DNA of 64,000 nt from the NCBI GenBank assembly GCA_009809945.1, contig WTPW01000839.1:51674-115673 (forward strand), in the 5' to 3' direction. The notes beneath the pieces were generated by a model. It worked only from the letters and a program-made list of their open reading frames with translations. It did no database searches and had not been told where the DNA came from. The stretch comes from Gigaspora margarita. Lineage: Eukaryota > Glomeromycota > Glomeromycetes > Diversisporales > Gigasporaceae. Positions 1 through 10,372 of the stretch are shown here, piece after piece. A program made the position numbers and the translations under genes. Every line of letters starts with the position of its first letter. The first letter of the stretch is position 1.

Positions 1-403
1 TGAGACAATTGCAGTTCAACTTGTTTTAAAAAAAGTCAAAGGTCATAATAGAGACAAGTAAAACAAACTCACAGACCAAATAGCAAAGAAACCTCTTACT
101 GCCAGATAAAAAAGTATTCAGTATAACCAGATACACAGATTCAAAACTTTTCTATACTAGAATAATCTTAGAGTAAAAAACCTACAATAGGTTTTATTAA
201 GAAAATTTTTGAGTTATAGAATAGTATGCAGCACTAGTATTTACAAAAGTCATTAGTAGTTTTGATCCAAAAAGAGAAGAGATAGTATACAATTGGACTT
301 GTCACTAGAAATAGTCAAATGGCTAAACAGATATATTGTATCTCACTTCATCTAAGTAAGAGATTTTTAATTAAAATTAAAAGTCTTGCTAACAAGCTCC
401 TAG
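1..403. other. AT-rich stretch without a recognised feature
   Basis: I see no gene, RNA or clear repeat here. Stops are frequent in all frames and the composition is the A-rich background of the window. Confidence 0.4.
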
Positions 404-694
404 TATTACCACAATTTACTATGTAAGGTACCCAGGTACAATTTAATTTTGTGTGGTAAAAACTTTGATTTGTACCCTTAAGTACCTTGTATAGTATAGG
501 GTATATTGTGTGGGGAGTATGTTGTATGGAGTATAATATTACACATAAATAAAAAAAATTATTATTAGTAAATCAGCCTTTGGTTTGTACTGGGGTATCT
601 TACAAAATACTACAACAAATAGCCTTGAAATATACCAGTACACATCAAAGGGAGTAATAATCAAATGGGTACCTTTCACAATAAAATACTGTAA
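404..694. repeat. Short TIR (MITE-like) element
   Basis: The ends are imperfect inverted repeats, both containing GGTACCCA preceded by a TTACTATGTAA-like (left) or TTATTGTGAAA-like (right, reverse complement) stretch. A second inner pair around TTTGATTTGTACCC and its complement lies inside. There is no coding capacity. I could not fix a target duplication, so the edges are approximate. Confidence 0.4.
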
Positions 695-732
695 AAGAAT
701 ATAGAAGACAAAATCTATATTTACATAGAAAA

Positions 733-1270
733 TTGTTGCATTTTATGCAAAAAGTAGAAGAAAAAATTGCAAGACTACTTGGCAGTATAGAGCAGGTTGT
801 ATTTCTATTAGTTGAATATCAAAAAGGTAGTAACAAATATTATATAGAAAGGTTAGACCTATCTGACAAGTACTTTTATACAAAGAAGATAATACAAAAG
901 CTAAGAAGCAGCAAACAAGAATAGATATTGTCAAGGGTTTAATTAAATATAGTAGGATAGATAGTTTGAAAAATATACTTATTTCAGAAAAAAAGTATCA
1001 AAGGTTATCAACCAGTTTATGGCATTAGTGTAGAACCTCTTTTATAATTTTGTACAGAAGATTTATTGTACAAATTCATAAAATAGGAAAAAAAGTAGAA
1101 ATCTCTCTAAAAGACAAATATAAAAAATTCAACTTATACAAGAAGTTAAAGAAAGTAACCAAAAGAAATAGTCAAGCAAGCATGTAGAATAATACAAAAA
1201 AAATACAGAAGTTGATAAAGAGATAGTTAAAAAGGTTTGGAAGAAATCAGTTTTAGTCTTTGAGGAGGCC
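733..1270 (+). pseudogene. Lysine-rich coding-like relic, unrecognised
   Basis: Successive open stretches on the plus strand read like A-rich, lysine-rich coding sequence in shifting frames. One 63-codon frame starts with an ATG at 745 if the upstream TTG at 733 is ignored. Later pieces read IDIVKGLIKYSRIDSLKN and KKVEISLKDKYKKFNLY. No domain is recognised. It may equally be non-coding A-rich DNA, because A-rich sequence gives lysine-rich translations by chance. Confidence 0.18.
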
Positions 1271-1818
1271 TAATTCAGACTCTAATCTCTCAGAAAGTCA
1301 GTATGATAGATTGCATTTGAGTAAATACTCAGATAGTATTGGGCTTTGTTTATTCTTATATATTTAAAATACCGTACAAGCGCAAAATAACGCTCCCCTG
1401 TGCGTTAATTGATTGACTGGCGCGTTATTTCGAGTACGCGCATGCGTGTTATTTCGAAATAAGAACTGATTTTTGGAGCCAAATATTTTTAAAATAACGC
1501 GCATGCAACTTGCATAATAAGATCTAAAAATATTGTTCTATAAATATATATTTAAAAATTATAAAGGGGGTAACAAAGTGATAAATCATCTAAGCGTATA
1601 AAATTATAATAAGTGTACTAAAATTTATAAGTAATCAGGTGCATATGTACAGACATTTATAAGCAACTAGATTATATGCATACAAAAATTCATAAGCGAC
1701 TCATAAGAAATTCATAATCGGGCTTATAATTTCTGATCAAATACAGTAGTCACTTTTATTCTTAATAATTATCCAATCTCACATAAATGATTGGCTCGAA
1801 TTTTATTTAACCTTATCA

Positions 1819-2049
1819 CTTATATTACAGCTGATTAAAAATTAGTTGGACACTTGAAAAATTTTCTCATTTTTGAAACCTTTCGGATGAATCATCTAAC
1901 TCTTCAGAAATCGCATCGCCATTATCGGATCGAAGTTCCGAAGACTGTGACATGGTTTCCGAAGAGTTAGATGTTTCATAAGACGAAACTGAAAGGTTTC
2001 AAAAACAAGAAAATTTTTCAAATGTCCCACTAATTTTCGAATCTGCTGT
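1819..2049. repeat. Foldback nested in the 961-bp element
   Basis: The left arm (about 1819-1905) and right arm (about 1960-2049) are inverted copies. Both carry the word AGTTGGACA/AGTGGGACA followed by a TTTGAAACCTTTC-type stretch. The unpaired centre (about 1906-1955) is comparatively GC-rich. Confidence 0.6.
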
Positions 2050-2050
2050 A
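1900..2050 (+). pseudogene. Coding-like scrap rich in Ser/Glu/Asp
   Basis: Read on the plus strand, the right arm and loop of the foldback give SSEDCDMVSEELDVS, a stop, then DETERFQKQENFSNVPLIF. This has the composition of an acidic, disordered protein segment rather than of AT-rich noise. I do not recognise the source gene. It could be a captured host or transposase fragment; the internal stop and the inverted second copy show it is not functional. Confidence 0.3.
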
Positions 2051-2332
2051 AATAACAAGATATTGCATTACCAAAAATCAAAAACTTATTGAAGCGGCAA
2101 AATAATCATTCGGTAAATTATTTACTATATAGATAAGAACAGCCATAAATACTAAGTTTTTATGGCCCATGTCAACGATGCAGTTGAATTGCCGCACGAA
2201 TCAATTACCGGTTATATCTGGGGCGCGTTAATTCGGGACGCGCATGGGCGTTAATTCGAGACTCTATATGTTATTTTGGGGGTGTCCGGATTTCGAAATA
2301 ACGCCCCGGCCTGTTATTTCGCGCTTATACGG

Positions 2333-2604
2333 TATGTATTTGTATAATATATAATAAAACTAAAAAGTTAAGATCTATTAAAGAAATATATATATATATA
2401 TATATAATATGCTAATTTGATGTATTTTTTGATGCTTAACAAGTTTATTTAGTGCAAGAAGTTAGAATCAATTAGTAAAATTTCAAGTAATATAACATTT
2501 TCATTAATTTTATTAATAAAATTATACAAAATGCTATAATTTTCTAAATTTTAATAATTAATTTATACTTCTTACTTAAGTAAACTTGTTTATTATTCAA
2601 AAAT
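2333..2604. repeat. AT-rich interval with (AT)n tract
   Basis: An (AT)n dinucleotide run occupies about 2385-2406. The rest is AT-rich with no gene seen. The words TTTATTTAGTGCAAGAAGTTAG and the later ACTTAAGTAAACTTG resemble the satellite words of the 20-29 kb region, so a degraded satellite fragment is possible. Confidence 0.5.
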
Positions 2605-2677
2605 ATATATATATATTTAGATTTAGACTAGTTTGTAAACTTTGATCCAGTTTTAGACTAAACTTATGATTAGAATT

Positions 2678-2743
2678 GAGTTTGTATAAAGTTTGAAATT
2701 GTAAAATTTAGAGTTTGTATAAAGTTTGAAATTGTAAAAATTA
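2678..2743 (+). repeat. 33-bp tandem duplication
   Basis: Two adjacent copies of a 33-bp unit beginning GAGTTTGTATAAAG lie at 2678-2710 and 2711-2743, almost identical. They sit in a wider GTTTGG/CCAAAC-rich block (about 2606-2815) whose right side pairs with itself (TTTGGTCC and GGACCAGACTAAACC). Confidence 0.75.
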
Positions 2744-2844
2744 GAGTTTGAGTTTGGTCCAAACTCTGGACCAGACTAAACCAGACCAAACTCAAACCCA
2801 ACTCTAGGAGCACTAGTTTATATATATGCTAATATAAGAATTGT

Positions 2845-2987
2845 CATAAACTACTATATACAAGACTTGGGTCTGTTACATTCTACTAAAAAAATTAATT
2901 AGTAAAAAAAGAAAATAATTAGTAAAAAATAAGGAGAGGTTTGATATATAAAGAATCTTGTATATAGGAGTTTATGGTAATTTGTTC
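2845..2987. repeat. Small inverted-repeat (MITE-like) element
   Basis: About 27 bp at each end form an inverted repeat with few mismatches (ATAAACT.CTATATACAAGA on the left; its complement at 2960-2985). The core holds two short ATTAGTAAAAAA repeats. There is no coding capacity and the duplication is unresolved. Confidence 0.6.
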
Positions 2988-3354
2988 TGAATATAACCCA
3001 TATTTGAATACAAAGACAGAGATAATATTGTTGGTAGTGGGAATAAGAAAGAAGAGTTTTTTTTTTGTTTGGAAAAATTAAGCAAACCTAGAAAAAGTCC
3101 AGATAAGCAAGTTGCCTTTTTTTACTATTTACTTTATATTTTGAGTTGTTAAAATGTTCATTAATTCTTAACTCATTATAATCATTATCAAGTATAACAT
3201 TTTGTCCAAACATGCAAATTATTGTAATATTAGCAAATTTTATATATAGTATATATTGATTACTAACTAGGTAAGATATATATCGATACTCAACACCCTT
3301 GCCAATTTCTATTGATAGTGATAGTAATTGATATATATCTGATATAAATATTAA

Positions 3355-3885
3355 TTAGTAATTTGCGAGAGATGGAAAGAATTACTATAGTAATACTATA
3401 TATGCATGAGGTGATATTAAATATAATAAAAACAATTAATACCTATAATCTAGAGCCAAAATTAAAATTTCTTAATTCCTGTCAAGTTAACATCTTTTGT
3501 ATTGCTAACCAAACTGTAGAGGCAAGTTTTTTCTTTCTATTGGTGGTAAAATTATCAAAATTGGCCTAATATATCAAGAGATATTCTCATTTTTGTCTTT
3601 ATGATTATATGAAATTTCTTTGCAGATCTGCAAAGAAATTTCATATAGCCACAAAAACAAAAATAAGAATACCTCTTGATATATTAGGCCAATTTTGATA
3701 ATTTTACCACTATTAGAAAGATAAAATTTGTCTTTACAGTTTGGTTAGCAATACAAAAGATGTTGGCTTGACAGGAATTGTAAAATTTTAATTCTGGCTC
3801 CAGATTATATGTATTAATTGTTTTTATTATTTAATATTCCCATTTCTATATATAGAAATTCTGTACATCTCTCGCGAATCATAAA
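3355..3885. mobile_element. 531-bp near-perfect palindrome with TTAA ends
   Basis: The whole element folds back on itself with almost no spacer. The axis lies at 3626/3627 within TGCAGATCTGCA. The ends match (TTAGTAATTTGCGAGAG against TTTATGATTCGCGAGAG) and are flanked by TTAA on both sides (3351-3354 and 3886-3889), the target of piggyBac-type transposition. Both arms carry a GGTGGTAAAATTATCAAAAT-like block that recurs in the foldbacks at 12044, 21113 and 22994. Confidence 0.7.
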
Positions 3886-3949
3886 TTAATCAATATATAT
3901 TTGATATAATATATATTAATTAATAATATTATATTTACATAATCATGAT

Positions 3950-5700
3950 TTTTGCAAATTTTTAAATGTTTTATAGGTTTATGAAAGTTTTTGCAAGGAT
4001 TCACAATTTAATATAAAATTTTATATTTTTTTATTTATAATTATTATATATCATATTTTAAATTTTTAAACAATATTATATATTTTATTATATATTATAT
4101 ATTATTATACATTCTTTAAAAAAAATTTTAAAAAATATCAAAAAAATGAAACTGATAAAAAATAGTAATATTTTAAACTACTTTTGCATTTTATTATATT
4201 TAATTCTATAAAAATATAGCCCAACACACTTATTTTTCTTACCCTGCAGTTAGCTATTATTTTCTTTTTGCTTTAATATCATATTTGCTCATATTTGCTA
4301 CTTCTTGCAAAGTGCTAGAGAAGTTAGAGTTGGTGTCCTTGTAAGGTGCCAAAAAAATCAGATTGTTTTCTTGCAAAGTTTCAAAGAAAGTTAGGAATAA
4401 ATAAAATAAAATATAATTAAAAAAATAAGTAAAAAAAAAAGAAAACAAACAAAAAACAAAACTGTAAGCAAACTAATTAAAAAAATAAATGAAGCCCCAA
4501 ATTTTCATTTTCCTGAAGTAAGAGTTCATGTTCTTGCAATTCAGAAATTGTCAAAATTACAGTTTTCGCAAAGTGCCTAAATAAATAAAAAAAATAAAAA
4601 TTAAAGAAAAAGTAAAAAGAAAACAAACTAAAAAAATAAAAATGTAAGCAAACTGAATAAAAAAAATAAAACCCAAATCTCTATTTCTCTGAAGTAGAGT
4701 TTGTGACAGAAATTGCCAAAATCAAGTTGTATATATTCTTGCAAAGTGCCAAAAAGTCTAGGTTTGCTTGCAAAGTGTTGAAAAAGCCTAGTTTATTTTT
4801 TTTGCAAAGTGCTAGAATAAAATAAATTAATAAAAAAAATAAAAAAAACAAAAACAAAAAAAAAAACAAAAAATATCAAATGAAAAAATAAATGAAGCAC
4901 TAACTAAATCTCTATTTCTCTAAAGAAGCTTCCTTGAAAATTTAGAGATTGCTTGGTGAAATTTGTGTGTATTCTTGCAAGTGTCAGAAGGCTAAGTTGG
5001 CTTGTGCAAAGTATCAAAAAGTCATTAGATTTCTTGTAAAGTGACAAAAAGTAGTGTTGGTATTTTGTGAAGTGTAAAANTAAAAATAAAATAAAAAAAA
5101 TTAAAAATAATGAATAAAAAAAAACAAAAAAAAACAAAATAAAACTAAAAAAAATAAAAACAAACCAAAGAAAAACAAACTAAAAATGAAAAAACAATAT
5201 AAAATTAATAAAAAATCTAAATTATAAACAAAAAAAATAAACAAAGATCTAATCTGATCTTGTAATATAATTATTAAAATATTTTGAAAATATTAGCAAA
5301 TGCACTCTTGGTATGATCCAGGCTACAGGTCTACTTATCCAGCTTTTGAAAAAATTCAAAATATTTCAAAAATATTAGATCTAAACTATTTTGAAATATA
5401 TTTATTTATCTTGCGATGCACAAGGTCTTTCAAAATATTTTACATATATAAATTTGCTGATAGATTATAACATGCAAAGTTAAATAGTAGGCACAAAAAA
5501 TATTTGATCATTAAAGATCTGTTAATTGTTATATATCGATCCAATAATTAAAATTATAATTGATTTATTAAATATATAACAATTTATATTGAAAATTATA
5601 TATAATGATTATAGATATATATCAATTTTTAACTAGTTAATTGATATATATCACTATTTTTTAATTGATATGAAATGATTAACTGTTATTTATTAACCAA
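3950..5700 (+). repeat. 1.7-kb dispersed A-rich repeat, copy 1
   Basis: This is homologous along its length and in the same orientation to 15785-17490. Shared landmarks in order are GCAAGGATTCACAATTTAAT, TAGTAATATTTTAAACTAC, CTGCAGTTAGCTATTATT, a minisatellite around CTTGCAAAGTGC, poly(A)-like spacers, GTATGATCCAGGCTACAG and a terminal AT-rich segment with ATAGATATATATCAATTT. No protein is recognised. One ambiguous base is at 5080. It may be a non-LTR or non-autonomous element, but neither ends nor a target duplication were found. Confidence 0.7.
4302..5078 (+). repeat. Degenerate minisatellite of CTTGCAAAGTGCCAAAAAG units
   Basis: About eleven degenerate copies of the word TTCTTGCAAAGTGCYARAAAAG occur at irregular spacing of about 25-170 bp (for example 4305, 4370, 4565, 4738, 4769, 4801, 4974, 5007, 5033, 5066), separated by A-rich filler. 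The same word is repeated in the second copy of the parent repeat. The spacing looks like a minisatellite broken up by poly(A) expansion. Confidence 0.6.
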
Positions 5701-6103
5701 TATCTGTTTAAAAAATTTTCTGATGTACATTTGTTAACAATAGCTTTACAAAACTTATTGCTGGCTAAGCAAGCTTGAGTATGTTTCTACTTAATTTATT
5801 TTTTTAAAAAAAGAGAATAATTAAATATTTAGCCATGTTTTATATATATTTTTTTAAAGAATTTTTCATATTTATAAAAAAGCTAGTAAAAAAGTTAGTT
5901 TATTTTTAGCCTTAAAACCTGAATCACTTTATAAAAAAAATTCAACTAAGATAAACTAAATTGTAAACTACCATATTATTTTTGGTATTATATATTACTG
6001 ATATTTATTCACAATATGTACTAGTTTATAAATTATCTTTAGAAAAAATGCAACTAAACCATCTCAATAATTGCAGTAACTAGCAAAGATCTTTTTCAAA
6101 TTT
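5701..6103. other. AT-rich interval, nothing recognised
   Basis: No open frame of coding character, no RNA gene and no clear repeat was found between the A-rich repeat and the next foldback. Confidence 0.4.
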
Positions 6104-6107
6104 TAAA

Positions 6108-6319
6108 GCTGCTTTGTATATTAGAAGTGTATCAAGTGTGCCCTAGGTTTACATAAGGAGAACATCTTTGTGCATTAAAAATACAAAGCAAAATTTCTCA
6201 ATTATATTATATAATTGGAAATTTGCTTTGTATTTTTAATACAAGAAGATGCTTTCTTTATATAAACCCAGGTTATACTTGATATACTTCCAATGCACTT
6301 AACAAAGGTAGAGCAGCTA
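6108..6319. mobile_element. 212-bp foldback element, probable TTAA target
   Basis: The two arms, about 95 bp each, pair through AGCTGCTTTGTA and its right-hand counterpart, AAGTGTATCAAGT, and AAAATACAAAGCAAA. The centre is the palindrome AATTATATTATATAATT near 6208. TTAA lies on both sides (6104-6107 and 6320-6323), giving ends AGCTGC and TAGCTGC. Confidence 0.6.
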
Positions 6320-6344
6320 TTAAAAATAAAAATACCTCTGCTGC

Positions 6345-6525
6345 AATAAGAGCTATATTATTAATCATCTGATTATTTTTATTAAAAGCCTACCCCCTTT
6401 CCCTCTTTATTAATATAGATTTAGTCAGGTTTCTATATATAATTCAACATTTTTTACATCTCTCCTTTCTAAAAAATCAACTGATTTTTTGTCACTTCTC
6501 TAACTAGTTATAATATAAGCTTTAG
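6345..6525 (+). repeat. ~170-bp dispersed repeat, copy 1
   Basis: This matches 19590-19760 directly and 14495-14665 in reverse complement. Shared words are TCTGATTATTTTTATTA, GCCTACCCCCTTTCCCTC, AGGTTTCTATATATAATT and CTGATTTTTTGTCAC. It is non-coding and probably a small non-autonomous element, though the termini are not inverted repeats I can confirm. Confidence 0.65.
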
Positions 6526-6939
6526 CTAGTTATAGCTTAAGCTATAACATTATTGAAGCATACTATTACTCTAGAGGAAATGTAATTTTAATACTTACTT
6601 ATTTTTATCAAAAAAGAATAATTCAACAAAAATAATTATAACAATATAAAAATCTGATTATTTTAACAAAACTAAAAGTATGTCTATTATCTAAATTAAT
6701 CTTAATTTGCTAAAATTTAAAAAATTAAATTTGAATCTTTAACCAAATTTGAACCAAATTGCTAAAAAAATACAATCTATATTATAAATATCTAGAGTCC
6801 TGGTTGGGTTAATATTTAGTTCAAATTTCAAACAAATTATGAATTTAATCTAAGTTCATTTACAGTTCAGATTAATATACAGGTCGAATGAAACCATATC
6901 AGATAGCAATTGGATTCCCGATAGATCTCCTATAGCAAT

Positions 6940-7925
6940 ATGATACCCACATAGAAAATTAATGGTAGGAAAATCCTAAATGTTCCTGATTAGCCTCTGA
7001 TTTCAAACAGAAATTTGGTGAAAATAAGAGACTTTTCAACTATTTAGGATCAAAATCGATATAACAGTATGCCTATTAACATACATAATAGTCATTTTAT
7101 TTTGACCTAAATTGCAAAAAAACTGGATACACTTCAGGATTAATTAAGATACCTTTCGTGTATGTTAATAGGCCTACCGGTATATCAATTTTAATCCTAA
7201 ATAATTCTGAAGGGTCTCTTATTTTTGCCAAATTTCTGTATGAAATCAGAGGCTATTCGGGAACATTTAGATTTAAAATCGATATAATGGTAAGCATATT
7301 AACATACACAAAAGATATCTTATTTTTGACCTAAATTGCAAAAAACCTGGATACTCTTCAGGATTAATTAAGATACCTATCATGTATGTTACCATATATT
7401 TCCGAAAATAAGCAACCTTTTTTGGGGCAAAAATTACATAAAAAAGCAGGGGTTGCTTAATTTCAAATTGTTGAATTTTTTGAAAAATTGAAAAAAGACC
7501 TAATAAAAAGTTATCCAAATGACATAAAATTTTTACAACAAGTGTATTTTTGTGTCCTGAACACGTTTACTTAATGACACTTTTGAGATTTACTTAGTAA
7601 AATTTAGACTTTTATATGTAGCAACTGCTAATGCGTTTTTTGAGATTTTGAAAAAAATCAGCGAGGTTGCTTATTTTCAGAGTTGCTTATTTTTGGAAAT
7701 ATATGGTAATAGGTCTACCATATATCGAATTTTGATCCTAAATAGTTCCGAAAAGTCTCTTATTTCTGCCAAATTTCTGTTTGAAATCAGAGACTAATTA
7801 GGAATATTTAGATTTAAAATTGACATAACGGTAGGCATATTAATATACATGAAAGGTATCTTATTTTTGACCTAAATTGCAAAAAAACTGAATACTCTTC
7901 GGAATTAATTAAGATATATATTGTT
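6940..7925. repeat. Array of alternating inverted ~150-bp units
   Basis: A unit containing TTGCAAAAAAACTGGATACAC, CAGGATTAATTAAGATACC, TGTATGTTAATAGGCCTACC, CTAAATAATTCTGAAGGGTC and GAAATCAGAGGCTA is repeated in alternating orientation from about 6955 to 7925, so neighbouring units pair as hairpins. One unit is split by the TA-MITE at 7392-7706; another (7150-7270) keeps the empty site. There is no coding capacity. Confidence 0.7.
7392..7706. mobile_element. 315-bp TA-flanked MITE, CCATATATTTCCGAAAATAAGC family
   Basis: The ends are inverted repeats of about 25 bp (CCATATATTTCCGAAAATAA...; right end TTTTTGGAAATATATGG), flanked by TA at 7390-7391 and 7707-7708. The homologous unit at 7161-7180 reads TATGTTAATAGGCCTACC without the insert, which proves the boundaries and the TA duplication. 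Sister copies are at 20660-20969 and, more divergent, 53307-53593. It is non-autonomous and encodes nothing; a Tc1/mariner-type transposase in trans is likely. Confidence 0.85.
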
Positions 7926-8132
7926 ATATCTGACAGAGCTATAGTTTATATTTTTACTCGATTAATATATTTATATACTAATATAAATGTTATAACATTT
8001 GTTTTATTGAAGCAATAGTATCAGAATATAACTTTATACATTTACATATTGTTATATCTAAAAGCATATTACAAAGATCTATAATATTTCTAAAATTAAG
8101 CATTGCTGATCTGGAGAAATTTCTTCTTTGAT

Positions 8133-8227
8133 TTAATTACTGTCCAGATCTTCACCACCTGATGTAGCAATGTCTCCTTCTTTATTTTGCTTACTATGTC
8201 CATTGCCATTACTGCCACTACTTTTAA
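8133..8227 (-). CDS. Possible terminal coding exon, low-complexity C-terminus
   Basis: The minus strand reads an open stretch ending in a stop at 8133-8135. It gives VKSSGSNGNGHSKQNKEG, then DIATSGGEDLDSN and the stop. It is preceded by a plausible acceptor (TTTACAAG) at about 8228. The Ser/Gly/Asn-rich, acidic tail is unlike the AT-rich background and resembles a disordered protein C-terminus. No upstream exon could be joined with confidence, so it may be a relic of a captured gene. Confidence 0.3.
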
Positions 8228-8339
8228 CTTGTAAATATGATCACTTTTTTATTAAAAAAATACTAGCTAATATCTATTATTTAGATTTCAATTTGATCAA
8301 ATAAACTAGTACTAAACAATGATATCATATAAATAGCAA

Positions 8340-8460
8340 AACGTATATGATTTGTTATATTGTAATATTATATAAAGTATTATATATTAATAATATAATA
8401 TGATTCTATATCATATGATATATTATATAATATTATAATATTATTATTATTGAATCTACC
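8340..8460. repeat. AT-only palindromic low-complexity block
   Basis: Almost purely A/T sequence, with many overlapping short palindromes such as TATATCATATGATATA, ends at the small GC-containing segment near 8460. No gene is present. Confidence 0.55.
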
Positions 8461-8632
8461 TGTGCGTTGACCTATGGGCTAACTATCTGAGTAGTAATTC
8501 TATCATAATTGCTATATAAAAAAATTTTAACTTACAATAATTATAATAGTATACTATGATAGCTATTTCCTATAAAATATTTTGTTGCAAAATTTGATAA
8601 TCATAATAACACAGTATGTACTAAGGTTTAGA

Positions 8633-8808
8633 TAGGACCCAGAAATATACATAGATAGGTTAGATTAATTATAACATTACTAAAATTAAAAGATCTGCAG
8701 AAAAACCTCAAAAATAATCAAAAAATTACTAAAATAGAAATGATCTGCATAAAATCCCCCAAATAACAAACTAATACCTGACCTATCTATGTATATTTTG
8801 GGGTCCTA
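8633..8808. mobile_element. 176-bp TIR element (TAGGACCC termini)
   Basis: Inverted termini of about 34 bp begin TAGGACCCAGAAATATACAT; the right end is its complement with few changes. The flanking sequence TTTAGA is present on both sides (8627-8632 and 8809-8814), possibly extending to an 8-bp TTTAGATA duplication. Two internal GATCTGCA.AAAA.CC..CAAA direct repeats fill the core. It is non-coding and best described as hAT-like and non-autonomous. Confidence 0.65.
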
Positions 8809-8814
8809 TTTAGA

Positions 8815-9205
8815 TAGTTTGTGTTTGAATTAGTTATTAAATTTACTATAAAAAATTTGTAATAAAATTATAAGATATTGTAGTACATACTTTATATAGT
8901 TGAGTTAGTTTGTATTAAATAACCATTGTGATTTATATCAAGGTTTACTATAAAAATTATTAAAGCTTGATATTTGTAGTATATAAAAAAAACTATACTA
9001 ATTTGCAATTGAACTAACTACATTAAACTCTGCTCTAATTTTTGATATACAAAATATAATTATATTTTACATAGCTTATTGCATTTATATACTGTATATC
9101 TCATTAGTAGTTTATAATACTTTATATTATCTATAAAATCAATAACATATTTTTCTTTTAATATTCAAAAAATTTGCTTTTATATTCTTTTAAGTATATA
9201 TAAAT
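8815..9205. other. AT-rich interval, nothing recognised
   Basis: No coding potential or recognisable repeat was found here. Confidence 0.4.
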
Positions 9206-9208
9206 AAG

Positions 9209-9456
9209 CTGCTATTAATAGAAATCAAGCAGATTAACATTTTAAAAAAATTAATTTCTTAAATTTCACAACTTATATCTCAAAGAATTTTGAGACTATA
9301 TATAAATTAATATTCAAAAAAAGGTCTAGATATTAAGCTTTCTTTTAAAAATTAATTTATCAAAATAATCTCAAAATTCACCAAGATGTAAGTTGTAAAA
9401 TTAAAGGATTAATTTTTTTAATAATGTTAATCTGCTTGAATTCTATTGATAACAGC
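9209..9456. repeat. Foldback with ~75-bp arms
   Basis: The left arm (9209-9285) and right arm (9381-9456) are inverted copies sharing AAGCAGATTAACATT, AAAAAAATTAATT and CACAACTTA(T/C)ATCT. The spacer is about 95 bp and AT-rich. The target duplication could not be decided. Confidence 0.65.
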
Positions 9457-10340
9457 CCATATATGCATCATATAAAATCTTATATATAGATTATGCTAAA
9501 ATTAGATTATGCTAAAATGCCATCCTGAATTATAAAAAATTTTGAGCAGTTGGTCAGAATTATGATTAATTTTATATTAGTAACTATTAAATATTTTAAA
9601 CTTGTTTCACTTTCGTAAAATATTTAGTACAAATTTTTTTAAGGTTAGGGTTAAGACCCTAGAGGGTTCTACTTTTAATTAAATATTTTTTATATAGCTT
9701 ATATAACATTTCACTATGGTCTAAATTTCAGCAAAACCTTCTGCAATTTATATTGGATTTGTGAAATTTGATAAATAGAAAAACTATTTGGCTAAGTTTA
9801 AAAATATTTGATTAAAGCTGCCAAATGATCTTCAAATGTTTGGACAATTCGCATACTCTAATAACTAACAACAAAAAACAAGTAAGTACTGAACAATTTA
9901 TTTTCATAATTGATACACATGTTTTATACACTAAAGCATTAGCTTTGGTTTATTTGGCTAACTGATTTTAAATATTAGCTAATTCAAATCAGTTACAACC
10001 ATTATACAACCTGTTATATCTATTCTAAAAAAACAGAGTCTCATGCTACACATAATCAGATGTAAATTTATTGTCTGGAGTGAAGTGACAAACTTATACT
10101 TTTATGCCCTTTGATAACTGAAATTACATTTTTGATATTTTATAGTAAAAATATCAAAAATGTATTTTAATATTTTTCTGATGTAACGTCACTAAAAATT
10201 TGATCTATATATGACGTACATAACAAGACTTTTTAGGAGCTAAAGCTATAAAATTATAAGCTCCAGACTTATACTAGCTACCGGTTCCTAGTAGTATCAA
10301 ATGTCTTGATTATATCCTCTGCTTAGGTCTTCTGTTCCTG
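9457..10340. other. Gene-free stretch with small hairpin and TTAGGG-like scrap
   Basis: A perfect small hairpin (ACATTTTTGATATTTT and its complement) lies at about 10127-10162. At 9641-9660 a degenerate telomere-like GGTTAGGGTTAAG is seen. No gene was found. Confidence 0.5.
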
Positions 10341-10344
10341 GTTT

Positions 10345-10372
10345 TGCACAATGATGTCATGCAGCTATCTAG
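10345..10372 (+). mobile_element. Helitron-type 3' terminus, plus strand
   Basis: A degenerate hairpin (GCACAATGATGTCATGC) is followed by AGCTAT and CTAG, with T immediately downstream. The upstream sequence GTTCCTGGTTTT is shared with the minus-strand ends at 39514, 49424, 55083 and 55726. Hairpin plus CTRR before a T is the known 3' signature of Helitrons. The 5' TC end and any Rep/helicase gene are not visible, so this is a non-autonomous copy or fragment. Confidence 0.6.

Larger units (their letters stand above)
1372..2332. mobile_element. 961-bp TIR transposon with TA target duplication
   Basis: The element starts CCGTACAAGCGC and ends GCGCTTATACGG, flanked on both sides by TA (1370-1371 and 2333-2334). 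The subterminal regions on both sides are built of repeated GCG(T/A)TTATTTCG-type words, much more GC-rich than the surroundings. Terminal sequence and TA duplication place it with Tc1/mariner-type non-autonomous elements. Shorter members of the same terminal family are at 25255-25517 and 30456-30720. It carries an internal foldback (1819-2049) with a coding-like scrap. Confidence 0.7.
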
